64,000 bases of DNA from Anaerolineaceae bacterium. GTDB lineage: Bacteria > Chloroflexota > Anaerolineae > Aggregatilineales > Phototrophicaceae. The translations under genes and the position numbers were made by a program. Where the stretch lies: contig NZXX01000001.1 of the NCBI GenBank assembly GCA_002702065.1, positions 2,046,001 through 2,110,000 on the forward strand, given 5' to 3'. The notes under the pieces were generated by a model. That model worked only from the letters and a program-made list of their open reading frames with translations. It ran no database searches and was not told the origin of the DNA. Below, one piece after another: positions 8,025-17,153 of this stretch. How positions within the stretch are numbered: the first letter of the stretch is position 1; each line of letters starts with the position of its first letter.

Positions 8025-9146
8025 TCAACCGGCGGGTTCTGTAACGGCGGGCTGTGTGCCGACCCAGATGACGCCGTCCCGCACTTCCACCTGATAGGCT
8101 TCGACGGGCGCGCTGGCTATACCGTCGACAACCTGCCCGGAGGCAAGGTCAAACTTGGCATAGTGCCAGGGGCACGTAACGGTGCAAGCATCATGGCTCA
8201 CCTCAATTTCGCCTTCGCTGAGTGGTCCACGAGCATGGGTGCATCGGTTGCTCAGGGCGTAAAGATTGCCATCAATGTTGAACAGAGCAATTTGCTTGCC
8301 ATCCAGATAAACGACCCGCGTTGAGCCCGGCTCAAACTCGCTGAGTGGTTCGACTTCTGTCCAGGCTTCCGTTTGTTCTTCGTGGGTGACGGGTTCTGCC
8401 ACTGCTGGCCCGCCCAGTGCATCAAGGGCTTCAATCAGCCGCATATTGATGCAGGTGAATAGGGGGGTGTCTTGCAGGGTATAGCGGCTCGATTCAGTCT
8501 CGCGCAGGCGCTGCACCAGATCCAGAAAGTCGGATGGTTCGTCGGTCTCGAAGGCGACGATGAACTCATAATCATCAATGCCAAAGGAGTAGGTGGTGTT
8601 CAGCTTCACGGATGGATACTCGCGCCCGACGACGATATGCTCGTCCATGATGCCCTGACGCGCGTGAAGCGAGAGTTGGTACCAGTCACGGGTCTTGATG
8701 AATGGGTAGACGAACAGATATTTGGCTTCAGTCGGCTGAATAACCAGCCGTTCTTCATCTTCTTCAGGATTATCGCGTATCTGGTAGATGGAGCGCTTGG
8801 TTTGTGAAAAATAGGAATAGACCAGCTCCAGATAGGCCCCCATGCGCGTATTGATGATAGCGGTGGCCAGCTCCTGAAAGGGTATTGGCGATTCGGCAAT
8901 CTGCCATAGCAGCAGTTCAGCATCGGCGCGTGTGCCCATCAGACTGTAGGGGCGCAGCAGCATACGCTTGTTAAAGCCTTCGATAGTGTCGCGTAGTTCG
9001 CGCTTGTGCTCGGCCTGTTTGTCGGGTGGCAGTCTGCGCCAGGCCGGGTCAACTTTATAAAAGGCAAAGCGCACGTACTGGCGTTTGGTCAGCTTGGAGG
9101 AGCGATCCTGTTCACTGGACCCATTGGTGTGACGTGGTCTCATCAT
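8025..9146 (-). CDS. chdC: Coprohaem decarboxylase (HemQ/ChdC, chlorite-dismutase family) fused to a Rieske [2Fe-2S] domain
   Basis: 373 residues. Residues about 20-235 are a chlorite-dismutase-family domain with the YPFxK segment (Tyr147, Lys151, the likely radical tyrosine region), DWY, and proximal His170 in MDEHIVVGREY. After a ~25-residue linker, residues about 265-367 form a Rieske domain with CTHARG (Cys302, His304) and CPWH (Cys325, His328). HemQ oxidatively decarboxylates Fe-coproporphyrin III to haem b, normally with peroxide as oxidant. A Rieske fusion suggests an attached electron-transfer module. HemQ proteins are usually about 250 residues and lack it. Both active sites look intact. 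Confidence 0.88.
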   Translation of the reverse strand: MMRPRHTNGSSEQDRSSKLTKRQYVRFAFYKVDPAWRRLPPDKQAEHKRELRDTIEGFNKRMLLRPYSLMGTRADAELLLWQIAESPIPFQELATAIINTRMGAYLELVYSYFSQTKRSIYQIRDNPEEDEERLVIQPTEAKYLFVYPFIKTRDWYQLSLHARQGIMDEHIVVGREYPSVKLNTTYSFGIDDYEFIVAFETDEPSDFLDLVQRLRETESSRYTLQDTPLFTCINMRLIEALDALGGPAVAEPVTHEEQTEAWTEVEPLSEFEPGSTRVVYLDGKQIALFNIDGNLYALSNRCTHARGPLSEGEIEVSHDACTVTCPWHYAKFDLASGQVVDGIASAPVEAYQVEVRDGVIWVGTQPAVTEPAG

Positions 9147-9310
9147 CCGGTAAACCTGTAAATTGTCATTGGAAAACTTACCAGAAGATACACAAATCTA
9201 TAGAAATTTGCAACCATTGTTGTGCCATTCATAACTTTCAGGAACTTATGAAAATCATGAGAATCATCGGCTGCTGGATGTATGCGCAGGAAAACTATGC
9301 TAAACTACAG

Positions 9311-9324
9311 ACTGACCAGTCGGT
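9311..9324. promoter_or_regulatory. Candidate TetR operator in front of the tetR-men operon
   Basis: ACTGACCAGTCGGT is an imperfect 14-bp palindrome of the ACYGACYRGTCRGT type that many TetR-family proteins bind. It is flanked by CTACA (9305-9309) and TGTAG (9326-9330), giving outer inverted arms. It lies about 20 bp upstream of the regulator start at 9345 and just downstream of a weak -10-like TATGCT (9296-9301). That position suits autorepression and control of the whole men operon. Confidence 0.5.
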
Positions 9325-9344
9325 TTGTAGATTGGACAGGACGG

Positions 9345-9944
9345 ATGAAGACGGAAACTACCGGGCGTGACCCGGATGCGACGCGCGAGCGCATTCTTGA
9401 TGCGGCGCTCGATAAGTTTGCGGGGAAAGGCTATCACGATACACGCCTTGACGAGATTGCTGTAGAATCTGGCACCTCTAAAGGGGCAATCTATTTCCAC
9501 TTCCCGAACAAGGAACGCTTGTTTCTGGCGCTGGTCGATCAGTTTGCGGATTTGCTGGAGCGGCGAGTAACCGAATCGATTGTCCAGGAAGATGAAGGCA
9601 TCAACCGGGTGCGGGCGGCTCTGGTGGCGTGTCTGGATACGTTCGGCAAATATCGCCGTCCGGCCAAGCTGCTGCTGGTACAGGCGGTCGGTTTGGGCAG
9701 CGCGTTTGAAAAGAAACGCATGGAGGTCAATGACCGCTTTGCGGGTCTGATTCGGACCTATCTGGATGAAGCGGTTGCGGTGGGCGATATTGCGCCGGTA
9801 GATACCGAAGTCGTATCGCACGCCTGGATGGGGGCCATCTATGGCGTCGTCATCCGATGGGTGTATACCGGTGAACCCACTTCTGAGCGTATTCTGGATG
9901 CATTGCTGCCGATGCTGCTAAAGAGCGTGGGCTATGACCAGTAA
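9345..9944 (+). CDS. TetR-family transcriptional regulator
   Basis: 199 residues from the ATG at 9345. An earlier start at 9282 would add unconserved residues and would read through the operator candidate. The N-terminal helix-turn-helix is clear (RERILDAALDKFAGKGYHDT, then LDEIAVESGTSKGAIYFHF with the recognition helix). The all-helical C-terminal ligand domain resembles the AcrR/fatty-acid-responsive type but gives no ligand. The last 11 bp overlap menF, so it is the first gene of the menaquinone operon and probably controls it. Confidence 0.9.
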   Translation: MKTETTGRDPDATRERILDAALDKFAGKGYHDTRLDEIAVESGTSKGAIYFHFPNKERLFLALVDQFADLLERRVTESIVQEDEGINRVRAALVACLDTFGKYRRPAKLLLVQAVGLGSAFEKKRMEVNDRFAGLIRTYLDEAVAVGDIAPVDTEVVSHAWMGAIYGVVIRWVYTGEPTSERILDALLPMLLKSVGYDQ

Positions 9945-11331
9945 GACATCTTTATTCGATCAGCCAGTTCTGAACCCAAATGGGCGGCTTATCAGCATCA
10001 GCCAGCCATGTGCCGGGCTGACAGCGCGGGCATTGATCCGTCTGGCACGCGGTGAAGAACGGTTCTTCTGGGAGAACCAGCGCGATAGCTATGCATTGGC
10101 CGGTTTTGGCGTGGCCGCTGAATTGATCGCCTGGGGGGAGGACCGGTTTGAAACCATCCAGCGGCAGGCCGAACGATTATTTGCCGGTTCGATGATCGTG
10201 AATGATGTTTCGTCGCGGGTGGGGCCACGCCTGTTCGGGGGTTTTTCGTTTCAGGATGACTTTGTACCGGATAACACCTGGACGATCTATGCACCGGCCT
10301 ACTTTGTGCTGCCGCATTATCAACTGCAGCAGCAGGGGGGTGCGGCGTGGTTGACGATGAATGTGCATATCCCGGCGGATGAAGACCCGGACAGCATTAT
10401 TCCGGAATTGCGAGAGGCGCTGGCGCTGCGCGGCGATCAACTGCTGGCGGCTCAGGCCCGGTTGGCTGACACGGACACGAGTCCAAAACCCATTGAAGTG
10501 AATTATCCCATGCCCTATGCGGTTTGGGCGCAAAACATCACTGATGCAACACAGCGTATCCAGTCGACTGAACTGCAAAAGGTGGTGCTGTCGAGGGTTG
10601 CGGAAATCCGGTTTGAGCAGAACGTGGCTATTGAACGGGCGCTCGATTATCTGGGCGAGCATTATCCGGATTGCTACCGTTTTTTGTTCGAGCCGCGTCC
10701 CCATCATGCATTTTATGGCGCCACCCCAGAACTGTTGGCGAGTGTGCAGCAACGGCAGCTGCGGACGATGGGGCTGGCGGGGTCGATCCGCCGGGGTGGC
10801 GATGATCGCGAAGATGAGGCACTTGCTCAGACGCTGCTGACCGACCCGAAGGAACGCCATGAACATGCGTTGGTGGTCGAGGCGCTGCGTGAACGCTTGC
10901 AGCCGATGACACCCGATCTGCAAATACCGGACGTGCCCGGTGTGCTGAAGTTGAGCAACATTCAGCATTTGTACACGCCGGTTGAGGGAACAACCAACGA
11001 TGATTCGGGCGTGCTGCCGGTGATTGAACGACTGCATCCGACCCCGGCACTGGGCGGCAAGCCGCGTGACCTGGCGATCCGTTTTATTAGCCAGGCGGAG
11101 CCGGTGCCGCGCGGGTGGTATGGCGCGCCGATCGGCTGGATTGACGCCAATCTTGATGGGATGTTCGGTGTCGCCATTCGTTCAGCGGTGAGTCAGGATA
11201 AGCGGGTGTGGCTGTACGCGGGGGCAGGCATTGTGGGCGACAGTGTGCCGCAGAAAGAATGGGACGAAACGGCGCTGAAGTTCCGCCCGATGCTGGATGC
11301 GCTGGGGATCAGGGATAAAGTCCATGTCTAA
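9934..11331 (+). CDS. menF: Isochorismate synthase, menaquinone pathway
   Basis: 465 residues, standard for the family. Converts chorismate to isochorismate, the first committed step to menaquinone. The C-terminal chorismate-binding domain shows LASVQQ, GLAGSIRRGG, SNIQHLYTPVEG, the HPTPALGGKPR block and RGWYGAPIGW. The terminal GAGIVGDSVPQKEWDET carries the Mg-binding glutamates. EntC-like enzymes of siderophore synthesis share this fold, but the directly downstream menD fixes the role. It overlaps the regulator gene by 11 bp and menD by 8 bp, indicating translational coupling. Confidence 0.93.
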   Translation: MTSKTSLFDQPVLNPNGRLISISQPCAGLTARALIRLARGEERFFWENQRDSYALAGFGVAAELIAWGEDRFETIQRQAERLFAGSMIVNDVSSRVGPRLFGGFSFQDDFVPDNTWTIYAPAYFVLPHYQLQQQGGAAWLTMNVHIPADEDPDSIIPELREALALRGDQLLAAQARLADTDTSPKPIEVNYPMPYAVWAQNITDATQRIQSTELQKVVLSRVAEIRFEQNVAIERALDYLGEHYPDCYRFLFEPRPHHAFYGATPELLASVQQRQLRTMGLAGSIRRGGDDREDEALAQTLLTDPKERHEHALVVEALRERLQPMTPDLQIPDVPGVLKLSNIQHLYTPVEGTTNDDSGVLPVIERLHPTPALGGKPRDLAIRFISQAEPVPRGWYGAPIGWIDANLDGMFGVAIRSAVSQDKRVWLYAGAGIVGDSVPQKEWDETALKFRPMLDALGIRDKVHV

Positions 11332-13054
11332 TCGAAATGTGTTGTGGACCGATGTATTTGTCGATGAACTGGCGCGTGCCGGGCTAAGAGCGGTGTGCAT
11401 CGCGCCGGGGTCCCGGTCGACACCGCTGACGCTGGCCTTTGCGCGGCACGGTGGGGTGAAAATCTATACCCATCTGGACGAACGTAGCGCAGCCTTCTTT
11501 GCGCTGGGGCTGGCGCTTGCGAGTGATGAACCGGTGGCGCTGGTATGTACATCCGGCACGGCGGCAGCGAATTTCTTCCCGGCGATTGTCGAGGCGCATA
11601 TGTCGCGTGTGCCGCTGATTGTCCTGACGGCAGATCGTCCGCCGGAGCTGCGCCACAGCGGGGCGAACCAGACGATTGACCAGATCAAGATGTACGGCGC
11701 TTATGCGCTGTGGTCAGTGGATGCGCCGCTGCCGGAAGCCAACCCCTCCGCCCTGACGATTCGGAGCCTGCGCACGCTGGCGAATCGGGCGTATGCCAAA
11801 GCCAACGGCATTCGCAAAGGCGTGGTGCATATCAACATGCCTTTCCGCAAGCCGTTAGAGCCCATTCCAGTAGCGGGAGATGTGCTAGAAGTTCCGGTTG
11901 GGGCAGAAGCTCGAGAAGGCAACTATACCCGGATTCACGCGACCCAGCGTGTGTTGGCAGCCAATGACGAGATAACGTGGCTGAGGCAGCTTGTTCGCGA
12001 ACACGAACGGGGGATTATTATCTGTGGTGGTGGCTTATCCCCTGCGGATGGTTGCATGATCGCCGCGGCAGGACTTGCCACAGGGTATCCTGTACTGGCG
12101 GAATCATACTCGCATGTGCGGCATGATCACCAGATGTACGGAGGCTATGAATTCTACGCGGGTAACGTGCCTGCACCCGATATTATTCTCCGTTTTGGTA
12201 ACGTGCCAATTTCGAAGCCACTGAACGATTTGATCGTATCGAGTCAGGCGAAAGCGGTGATCCACATCAGCCCAGATGGAGTATGGTCAGACGACAACCA
12301 TCTGGTAACCGATTTGCTTCCGTTGGCTGCTGCCAACGCGGCGCGGGCGCTGGAGGATATAGGGCGCGGTGAAACAGCCTTTACCCGACAGTACGCAGCA
12401 CTTGAAGCTGCTACATGGCAGGTTGTCGACTCTAAAATGGAATCTGTCGACTACTTCGACGGCGCAGCGGTGTATGATGTGGTCGATCTGATTCCGCCGG
12501 AATCGACTCTGTTTGTCGGCAACAGCCTGCCGGTGCGCCTGCTGGATCAGTTCGGCAAGCCGAGTGATAAACGCATCTATGTCTACGCCAATCGGGGGGC
12601 CAGTGGGATTGATGGCAATATCTCGTCGGCGCTGGGGGCCGGGGCCGCGCGACCGGACAAGCCGCTGGTGGCAATTGTCGGCGACATCACGTTTTATCAC
12701 GATATGAACGGTCTGCTGGCAGTTCATCGTAACGGCATCCCCATCACAATAGTGCTGCTGAACAACGACGGCGGCGGCATCTTCCACCGGCTGCCGATCA
12801 AGGATTTTGATCCGGCCTTTACCGATCTGTTTGTGATGCCGCACGGGCTGGAATTCGAGCACACCGCCAGGATGTATGGGTTAGATTATGTCCGTGCCGA
12901 TGACCGGGAATCGTTCCGGCAGGCATTCAGCGAGAGTGTGAACAACCGGCTGTCGCGTGTGATCGAAGTACGAACGGATGTCCAGCACGATCTGAAACGG
13001 CGGCAGGAAATCATGGAGGCGGTGCAGCAGCGCATTGCCGGGTTAGGTCTCTAG
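11324..13054 (+). CDS. menD: 2-succinyl-5-enolpyruvyl-6-hydroxy-3-cyclohexene-1-carboxylate synthase (SEPHCHC synthase)
   Basis: 576 residues. ThDP-dependent enzyme that joins 2-oxoglutarate to isochorismate. Seen motifs are APGSRSTPLTLAF, HLDERSAAFFALG, TSGTAAANFFPA and ADRPPELR in the N-terminal domain. GNSLPVRLLDQF, VGDITFYHDMNGLL and NNDGGGIFH lie in the C-terminal ThDP domain. The ATG at 11324 starts MSNRNVLWTD; an upstream start at 11297 would add nine residues encoded within menF. The start lies inside the menF end. Confidence 0.95.
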   Translation: MSNRNVLWTDVFVDELARAGLRAVCIAPGSRSTPLTLAFARHGGVKIYTHLDERSAAFFALGLALASDEPVALVCTSGTAAANFFPAIVEAHMSRVPLIVLTADRPPELRHSGANQTIDQIKMYGAYALWSVDAPLPEANPSALTIRSLRTLANRAYAKANGIRKGVVHINMPFRKPLEPIPVAGDVLEVPVGAEAREGNYTRIHATQRVLAANDEITWLRQLVREHERGIIICGGGLSPADGCMIAAAGLATGYPVLAESYSHVRHDHQMYGGYEFYAGNVPAPDIILRFGNVPISKPLNDLIVSSQAKAVIHISPDGVWSDDNHLVTDLLPLAAANAARALEDIGRGETAFTRQYAALEAATWQVVDSKMESVDYFDGAAVYDVVDLIPPESTLFVGNSLPVRLLDQFGKPSDKRIYVYANRGASGIDGNISSALGAGAARPDKPLVAIVGDITFYHDMNGLLAVHRNGIPITIVLLNNDGGGIFHRLPIKDFDPAFTDLFVMPHGLEFEHTARMYGLDYVRADDRESFRQAFSESVNNRLSRVIEVRTDVQHDLKRRQEIMEAVQQRIAGLGL

Positions 13055-13140
13055 CCAGTTAGCCTTTTAGCTGATCAGCGGTCAACCCTGAACAGGTATG
13101 TCTGCTGAAAATAATTCGAAACACGGAAGGAGAAATCGTC

Positions 13141-13974
13141 ATGACAGAGTGGGTACAGGTTAAAGAATTCGAGGACATCACCTATCACAAAGCTGATGGC
13201 ATGGCGCGGATCGCGTTTGATCGACCAGAAGTGCGCAATGCGTTTCGCCCCAAGACAATTGACGAAATGATCGAGGCGTTCAAGGATGCCTGGATGGACA
13301 GCGACGTGGGCGTGGTGCTGCTGACCGGTAACGGACCATCGCCTAAAGATGGTGTGTATTCGTTTTGTGCCGGTGGTGACCAGAAGGTGCGCGGCGAAGC
13401 GGGGTATGTCGATGATCAGGGTGTGGCGCGGCTGAATGTGCTGGAGTTGCAGCGTATTATCCGCACGATGCCCAAGCCGGTAATCGCGCTGGTGGCCGGG
13501 TTTGCGATCGGCGGCGGGCACGTGCTGCACGTCATCTGCGACCTGACGATTGCGGCGGATAACGCTATTTTCGGGCAGACCGGGCCAATCGTCGGCAGCT
13601 TCGATGGTGGCTTTGGGGCAAGTTATCTGGCGAGTATTGTCGGCCAGAAAAAGGCGCGTGAGATCTGGTATCTGTGCCGCAAATATAACGCGATGGAAGC
13701 GCTGGATATGGGGTTGGTCAATGTGGTCGTCCCCGTCGAAAAGCTTGAAGATGAAGGCGTGCAGTGGGCGCAGGAAATTTTGGAGAAAAGCCCGATTGCA
13801 ATCCGCTTCCTGAAAGCTGGCTTTAACGCTGACCTCGATGGTCAGACCGGGTTGCAGGTACTGGCGGGTGATGCAACGATGCTGTTCTATATGACCGACG
13901 AAGGCAGCGAAGGCAAGAACGCGTTTATTGAGAAGCGCAAGCCGGACTTCAGCAAGTTCCCGCGCAGGCCATAG
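13141..13974 (+). CDS. menB: 1,4-dihydroxy-2-naphthoyl-CoA synthase
   Basis: 277 residues of the crotonase family; closes the second ring of o-succinylbenzoyl-CoA. MenB-type motifs are clear: [48 protein letters not shown], the [12 protein letters not shown] segment and the C-terminal [22 protein letters not shown] lies a suitable distance before the ATG. The 86-bp gap after menD holds a 10-bp palindrome (13070-13079) and no obvious terminator. A hairpin follows the gene. Confidence 0.95.
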   Translation: MTEWVQVKEFEDITYHKADGMARIAFDRPEVRNAFRPKTIDEMIEAFKDAWMDSDVGVVLLTGNGPSPKDGVYSFCAGGDQKVRGEAGYVDDQGVARLNVLELQRIIRTMPKPVIALVAGFAIGGGHVLHVICDLTIAADNAIFGQTGPIVGSFDGGFGASYLASIVGQKKAREIWYLCRKYNAMEALDMGLVNVVVPVEKLEDEGVQWAQEILEKSPIAIRFLKAGFNADLDGQTGLQVLAGDATMLFYMTDEGSEGKNAFIEKRKPDFSKFPRRP

Positions 13975-13991
13975 CCTCACCGTCATACAAG

Positions 13992-14039
13992 CCCCTTTCC
14001 ATGAATAGCGTCGCAATGGGGAGGGGTTCCCTCTTTTTT
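13992..14039 (+). terminator. Rho-independent terminator or attenuator between menB and menE
   Basis: An 11-bp stem pairs 13992-14002 with 14016-14026 (two G-U pairs) around a 13-nt loop, and a CTTTTTT tract follows at 14033-14039. It sits inside an otherwise continuous operon, 18 bp before menE. It may reduce menE-menH expression relative to menFDB rather than end the transcript. Confidence 0.65.
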
Positions 14040-14056
14040 GCAATGGAGCTGCCTCA

Positions 14057-15517
14057 ATGCAAGACTGGCTGGAAGCGCGGGCGAAAGCCACCCCACACAA
14101 AACAGCGTTGAACTTTGATGGGCAATCCCTCACATTCAGGATGCTTCACGAGCAAGTGTCTCTGATGAGTGAGCAGTGGCACGCTGCCGGGATTGTTCCG
14201 GGGCAGGTGGTTGGACTGCTTGCTTTCAGCCATCCCTTGGTTGTCGTTCAGATTTTCACAGCGATGCGTGTTGGCGCGATTCTGGTCCCGCTCAATCTAC
14301 GTTTGACGATAGCGGAAATGGCTGCTCAACTGCGGCAAGCCGACGCAGCCGGGCTGCTGCCTTACGGTGACGCTGAACAGCTGCGCGCATTGCGAGGAGC
14401 GGGTATTAGGGTGATCACGTTTAATACTCGTCTGCCACAACCGAATCAGCGCAACCCCCATATTAAAGAGCACATCGACCTTGATGCGGCATTTGCCATC
14501 ATCCATACGTCCGGTACGAGCGGCAAACCCAAAGGCGCGGTGCTGACCTACGGCAATTTCTTCTACAGCGCGATGGCCTCGGCATACCGGTTGGGGCATT
14601 CGCCGGATGATCGCTGGTTGTGCGTGCTGCCACTGTATCACGTCGGCGGCCTGAGTATTCTCATGCGGGCGGTGCTGTATGGCATCACGGTTGATTTGCA
14701 TGAACGCTTCGATCTGGATGCCATTAACCATGCGTTGGATACGCAGCCGATCACGCTGATCTCGCTCGTGCCGACGATGCTGCATCGCCTTTTGGAGTCG
14801 CGCACGCACTGGCCGCAATCGCTGCGCCTGATTTTGTTGGGCGGGGCAGCCGCCTCACCAGAACTGCTGACGCGCTGTCGGGAATTGAGTCTGCCGGTAG
14901 CGACAACCTACGGCCTGACGGAAGCGTGTTCTCAGGTAGCAACGATGCTGCCACAGGATGCGCTGCATAAACCCGGCAGTGTGGGCAAGCCGCTGCTGCT
15001 TATGAATATTCGCATAGTCAATAACAATAGCGAGCCTGTCACCGCTGGCGAATATGGCGAAATTGTGGTCAGCGGGCCGACCATAATGCGGGGCTATTTC
15101 AACGACGCGGAATCGACGGCCCAGGTGCTGCGGGATGGTTGGCTGCATACCGGCGATATTGGCTATCTGGATGATGACGATGATCTGTGGGTGGTGCAGC
15201 GCCGCAGTGATCTGATCGTCACAGGGGGTGAGAATGTCTACCCGGCTGAAGTGGAGCAGGTTATGCGACAGCATCCGGCTGTGGAGGATGTCTGTGTGGT
15301 CGGGGTTGATGACCCGGAGTGGGGGCAGCAGGTTGCCGCCGCAGTCGTGCTGGCAGACGCGGGTTTATCTGAGGCGGAGCTGCTTGCCTTTTGTCGTGAA
15401 CATCTCGCGGGATACAAGCTGCCACGTCGATTGTTGTTCGTGAATGCGCTGCCACAAACGGCATCCGGTAAGGTCCAACGGGTAGCCGTCAAAGACCTGT
15501 TTACGAGTAAACCGTAA
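14057..15517 (+). CDS. menE: o-Succinylbenzoate-CoA ligase
   Basis: 486 residues of the ANL adenylating superfamily. Activates o-succinylbenzoate to its CoA thioester through an acyl-AMP. The P-loop IHTSGTSGKPKGAVLTYGNF, ATTYGLTEACSQV, the hinge TGDIGYLDDDDDLWV and the C-terminal catalytic lysine segment TASGKVQRV are all visible. GGAG lies nine bases before the ATG. Its stop shares one base with the menH start. Sequence alone cannot exclude a related acyl-CoA ligase, but position in the men operon makes the call strong. Confidence 0.9.
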   Translation: MQDWLEARAKATPHKTALNFDGQSLTFRMLHEQVSLMSEQWHAAGIVPGQVVGLLAFSHPLVVVQIFTAMRVGAILVPLNLRLTIAEMAAQLRQADAAGLLPYGDAEQLRALRGAGIRVITFNTRLPQPNQRNPHIKEHIDLDAAFAIIHTSGTSGKPKGAVLTYGNFFYSAMASAYRLGHSPDDRWLCVLPLYHVGGLSILMRAVLYGITVDLHERFDLDAINHALDTQPITLISLVPTMLHRLLESRTHWPQSLRLILLGGAAASPELLTRCRELSLPVATTYGLTEACSQVATMLPQDALHKPGSVGKPLLLMNIRIVNNNSEPVTAGEYGEIVVSGPTIMRGYFNDAESTAQVLRDGWLHTGDIGYLDDDDDLWVVQRRSDLIVTGGENVYPAEVEQVMRQHPAVEDVCVVGVDDPEWGQQVAAAVVLADAGLSEAELLAFCREHLAGYKLPRRLLFVNALPQTASGKVQRVAVKDLFTSKP

Positions 15518-16332
15518 TGCCATTCATTGAGATGAATAACGTCCGGTATCATTACGAACTGGCAGGGCGTGGTGCGCCGCTGCTGCTGCTGCATGGCTTC
15601 ACAGGTTCGGGGGCCAACTGGCAGGCACATACGCCAGTTCTGGCGGCGCAATTTCAGGTGATGGGTGTTGACTTGATGGGGCACGGTCAGACCGATGCAC
15701 CGGAGGACCTGAACCGATATAGCATGGAACATACAGCGCACGATCTAATAAAACTTTGCGACGCAGTTTTTACGCAACCCATCCATCTGCTTGGCTATTC
15801 TATGGGGGGGCGGCTGGCCTTATATCTGGCTTTGCATTACCCACAGCATGTGCGTTCGCTTATCCTTGAGAGCACTTCACCGGGGTTAGCCGATGCGGGT
15901 GCGCGACAGGCGCGTATGCAGCAGGATGAGCAGTTAGCAAACCGCATTGAACATGACGGCATTGAAGCGTTTGTCGATTACTGGGAACGCATTCCGCTCT
16001 TTGCCAGTCAGCGAAATCTGCCGGATGCGATTCGCCAGCGACTGCGCGAACAGCGCCTGCAAAACAGTCCTCGCGGCCTTGCCAACAGCCTGCGGGGGAT
16101 GGGAACCGGCGTTCAGCCGCCTTTGTGGGGGCAGTTGCCAAATTTGGGCATGCCAACGTTATTGATGGCTGGCGAGCTGGACACGAAATTTGTTGAGATA
16201 GCCCGTCAAATGCAGGCTGCTATCCCCAGTGTTCAGCTTGCACTGGTACCCAGCGCTGGTCACACGATTCACCTCGAAGCGCCAGATGTCTATCAACACC
16301 TCTTGTTGCAATTTCTGACCGGCATCGCTTAG
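15517..16332 (+). CDS. menH: SHCHC synthase (MenH-like alpha/beta hydrolase)
   Basis: 271 residues. Alpha/beta-hydrolase fold with HGFTGSGANW, the nucleophile elbow GYSMGGR, an Asp in GELDTKF and the late His in SAGHTIHLE. MenH eliminates pyruvate from the MenD product. The family is hard to tell from other hydrolases, but TAATG coupling to menE and the operon context support this role. It ends convergent with the TauE/SafE gene, overlapping by 4 bp. menC and menA are not in the window. Confidence 0.85.
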   Translation: MPFIEMNNVRYHYELAGRGAPLLLLHGFTGSGANWQAHTPVLAAQFQVMGVDLMGHGQTDAPEDLNRYSMEHTAHDLIKLCDAVFTQPIHLLGYSMGGRLALYLALHYPQHVRSLILESTSPGLADAGARQARMQQDEQLANRIEHDGIEAFVDYWERIPLFASQRNLPDAIRQRLREQRLQNSPRGLANSLRGMGTGVQPPLWGQLPNLGMPTLLMAGELDTKFVEIARQMQAAIPSVQLALVPSAGHTIHLEAPDVYQHLLLQFLTGIA

Positions 16333-17069
16333 CCACTCAGACCGCTCAGCAGCAGATTGACGCTGGCCCACAATAACAAGACCATCATCGCGCGTTCAAA
16401 CCACAGGCGGTTAATCTTGCCAATCGCGAATCTGCCAATCCACACCCCAACTGGAATCAGCGGGATGACCCAGGCGATACTGATCAGCGTGGGGATGTCG
16501 ATAAAGCCGGCGCTCAAAAAGCCGGGAACTTTGAGCAGGTTGACGATGAAAAAGAAAAGGGTCATCGTTCCGACAAAGGCCGTCGGTTTCAGCTTTTGCA
16601 ACAGCAGATAAGCGGTAATGGGCGGGCCGCCGAGGTTCGCCAGCGCAGAAGTCAGGCCAGATGCAAACCCTGCCAGATAGCCATGCCAGTTCTTGTGTTG
16701 ATATTCGACCTTGGTCAAGGTGTCGCCCACGAACTTGTAAATAATAATCAGGATAGTGAAGATTCCTAGCAGGACACGCAGTGCGTTGTCGGGTAGGGCG
16801 ACCAGTAAACTGATGCCGATCACGATGCCGACGATGGCGGCAGGCAGCAGCAGCTTCACCAGCCTGATGTCCCATTCTCGCCAGTAAAACCGCATGGCAA
16901 AAATATCCCCTACGATGAGCAGGGGAAGGGTGATGCCGGCTGCCTGGGGAACACTCATGGTCTGGCTGAGCAAGGGGAGGATGACCGCGCCGCCGATTGG
17001 GCCGGTGAGGCCGCCTTTGACAAGGCCGATGAAAATGCCAATGAAAATGATAAGCAGCGTGGAATCCAT
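16329..17069 (-). CDS. TauE/SafE-family membrane permease
   Basis: 246 residues from the ATG at 17069, which places the first membrane helix (LLIIFIGIFIGLVKGGLTG) at the N-terminus as usual. A longer reading to 17150 adds 27 residues with no family match. About eight hydrophobic helices are visible. The repeated Gly/Pro-rich motifs (KGGLTGPIGGAVILPLL and LANLGGPPITAYLLL) are typical of the two halves of the family, which exports sulfite, sulfoacetate and other organosulfur anions. The substrate here is unknown and no sulfur genes are adjacent. Confidence 0.85.
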   Translation of the reverse strand: MDSTLLIIFIGIFIGLVKGGLTGPIGGAVILPLLSQTMSVPQAAGITLPLLIVGDIFAMRFYWREWDIRLVKLLLPAAIVGIVIGISLLVALPDNALRVLLGIFTILIIIYKFVGDTLTKVEYQHKNWHGYLAGFASGLTSALANLGGPPITAYLLLQKLKPTAFVGTMTLFFFIVNLLKVPGFLSAGFIDIPTLISIAWVIPLIPVGVWIGRFAIGKINRLWFERAMMVLLLWASVNLLLSGLSG

Positions 17070-17153
17070 AACATGATTGTCCAATACGTTGAGTAAGCAG
17101 GCCAGATTGTAAGCGGATTGACCCGTGCAGCTATCACCAGTCCATACCAATCG

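Noticed and set aside
13075..14133. 352-codon open frame on the minus strand opposite menB
   Set aside because: It is a codon-bias shadow of menB, with no family motifs and no plausible start context.
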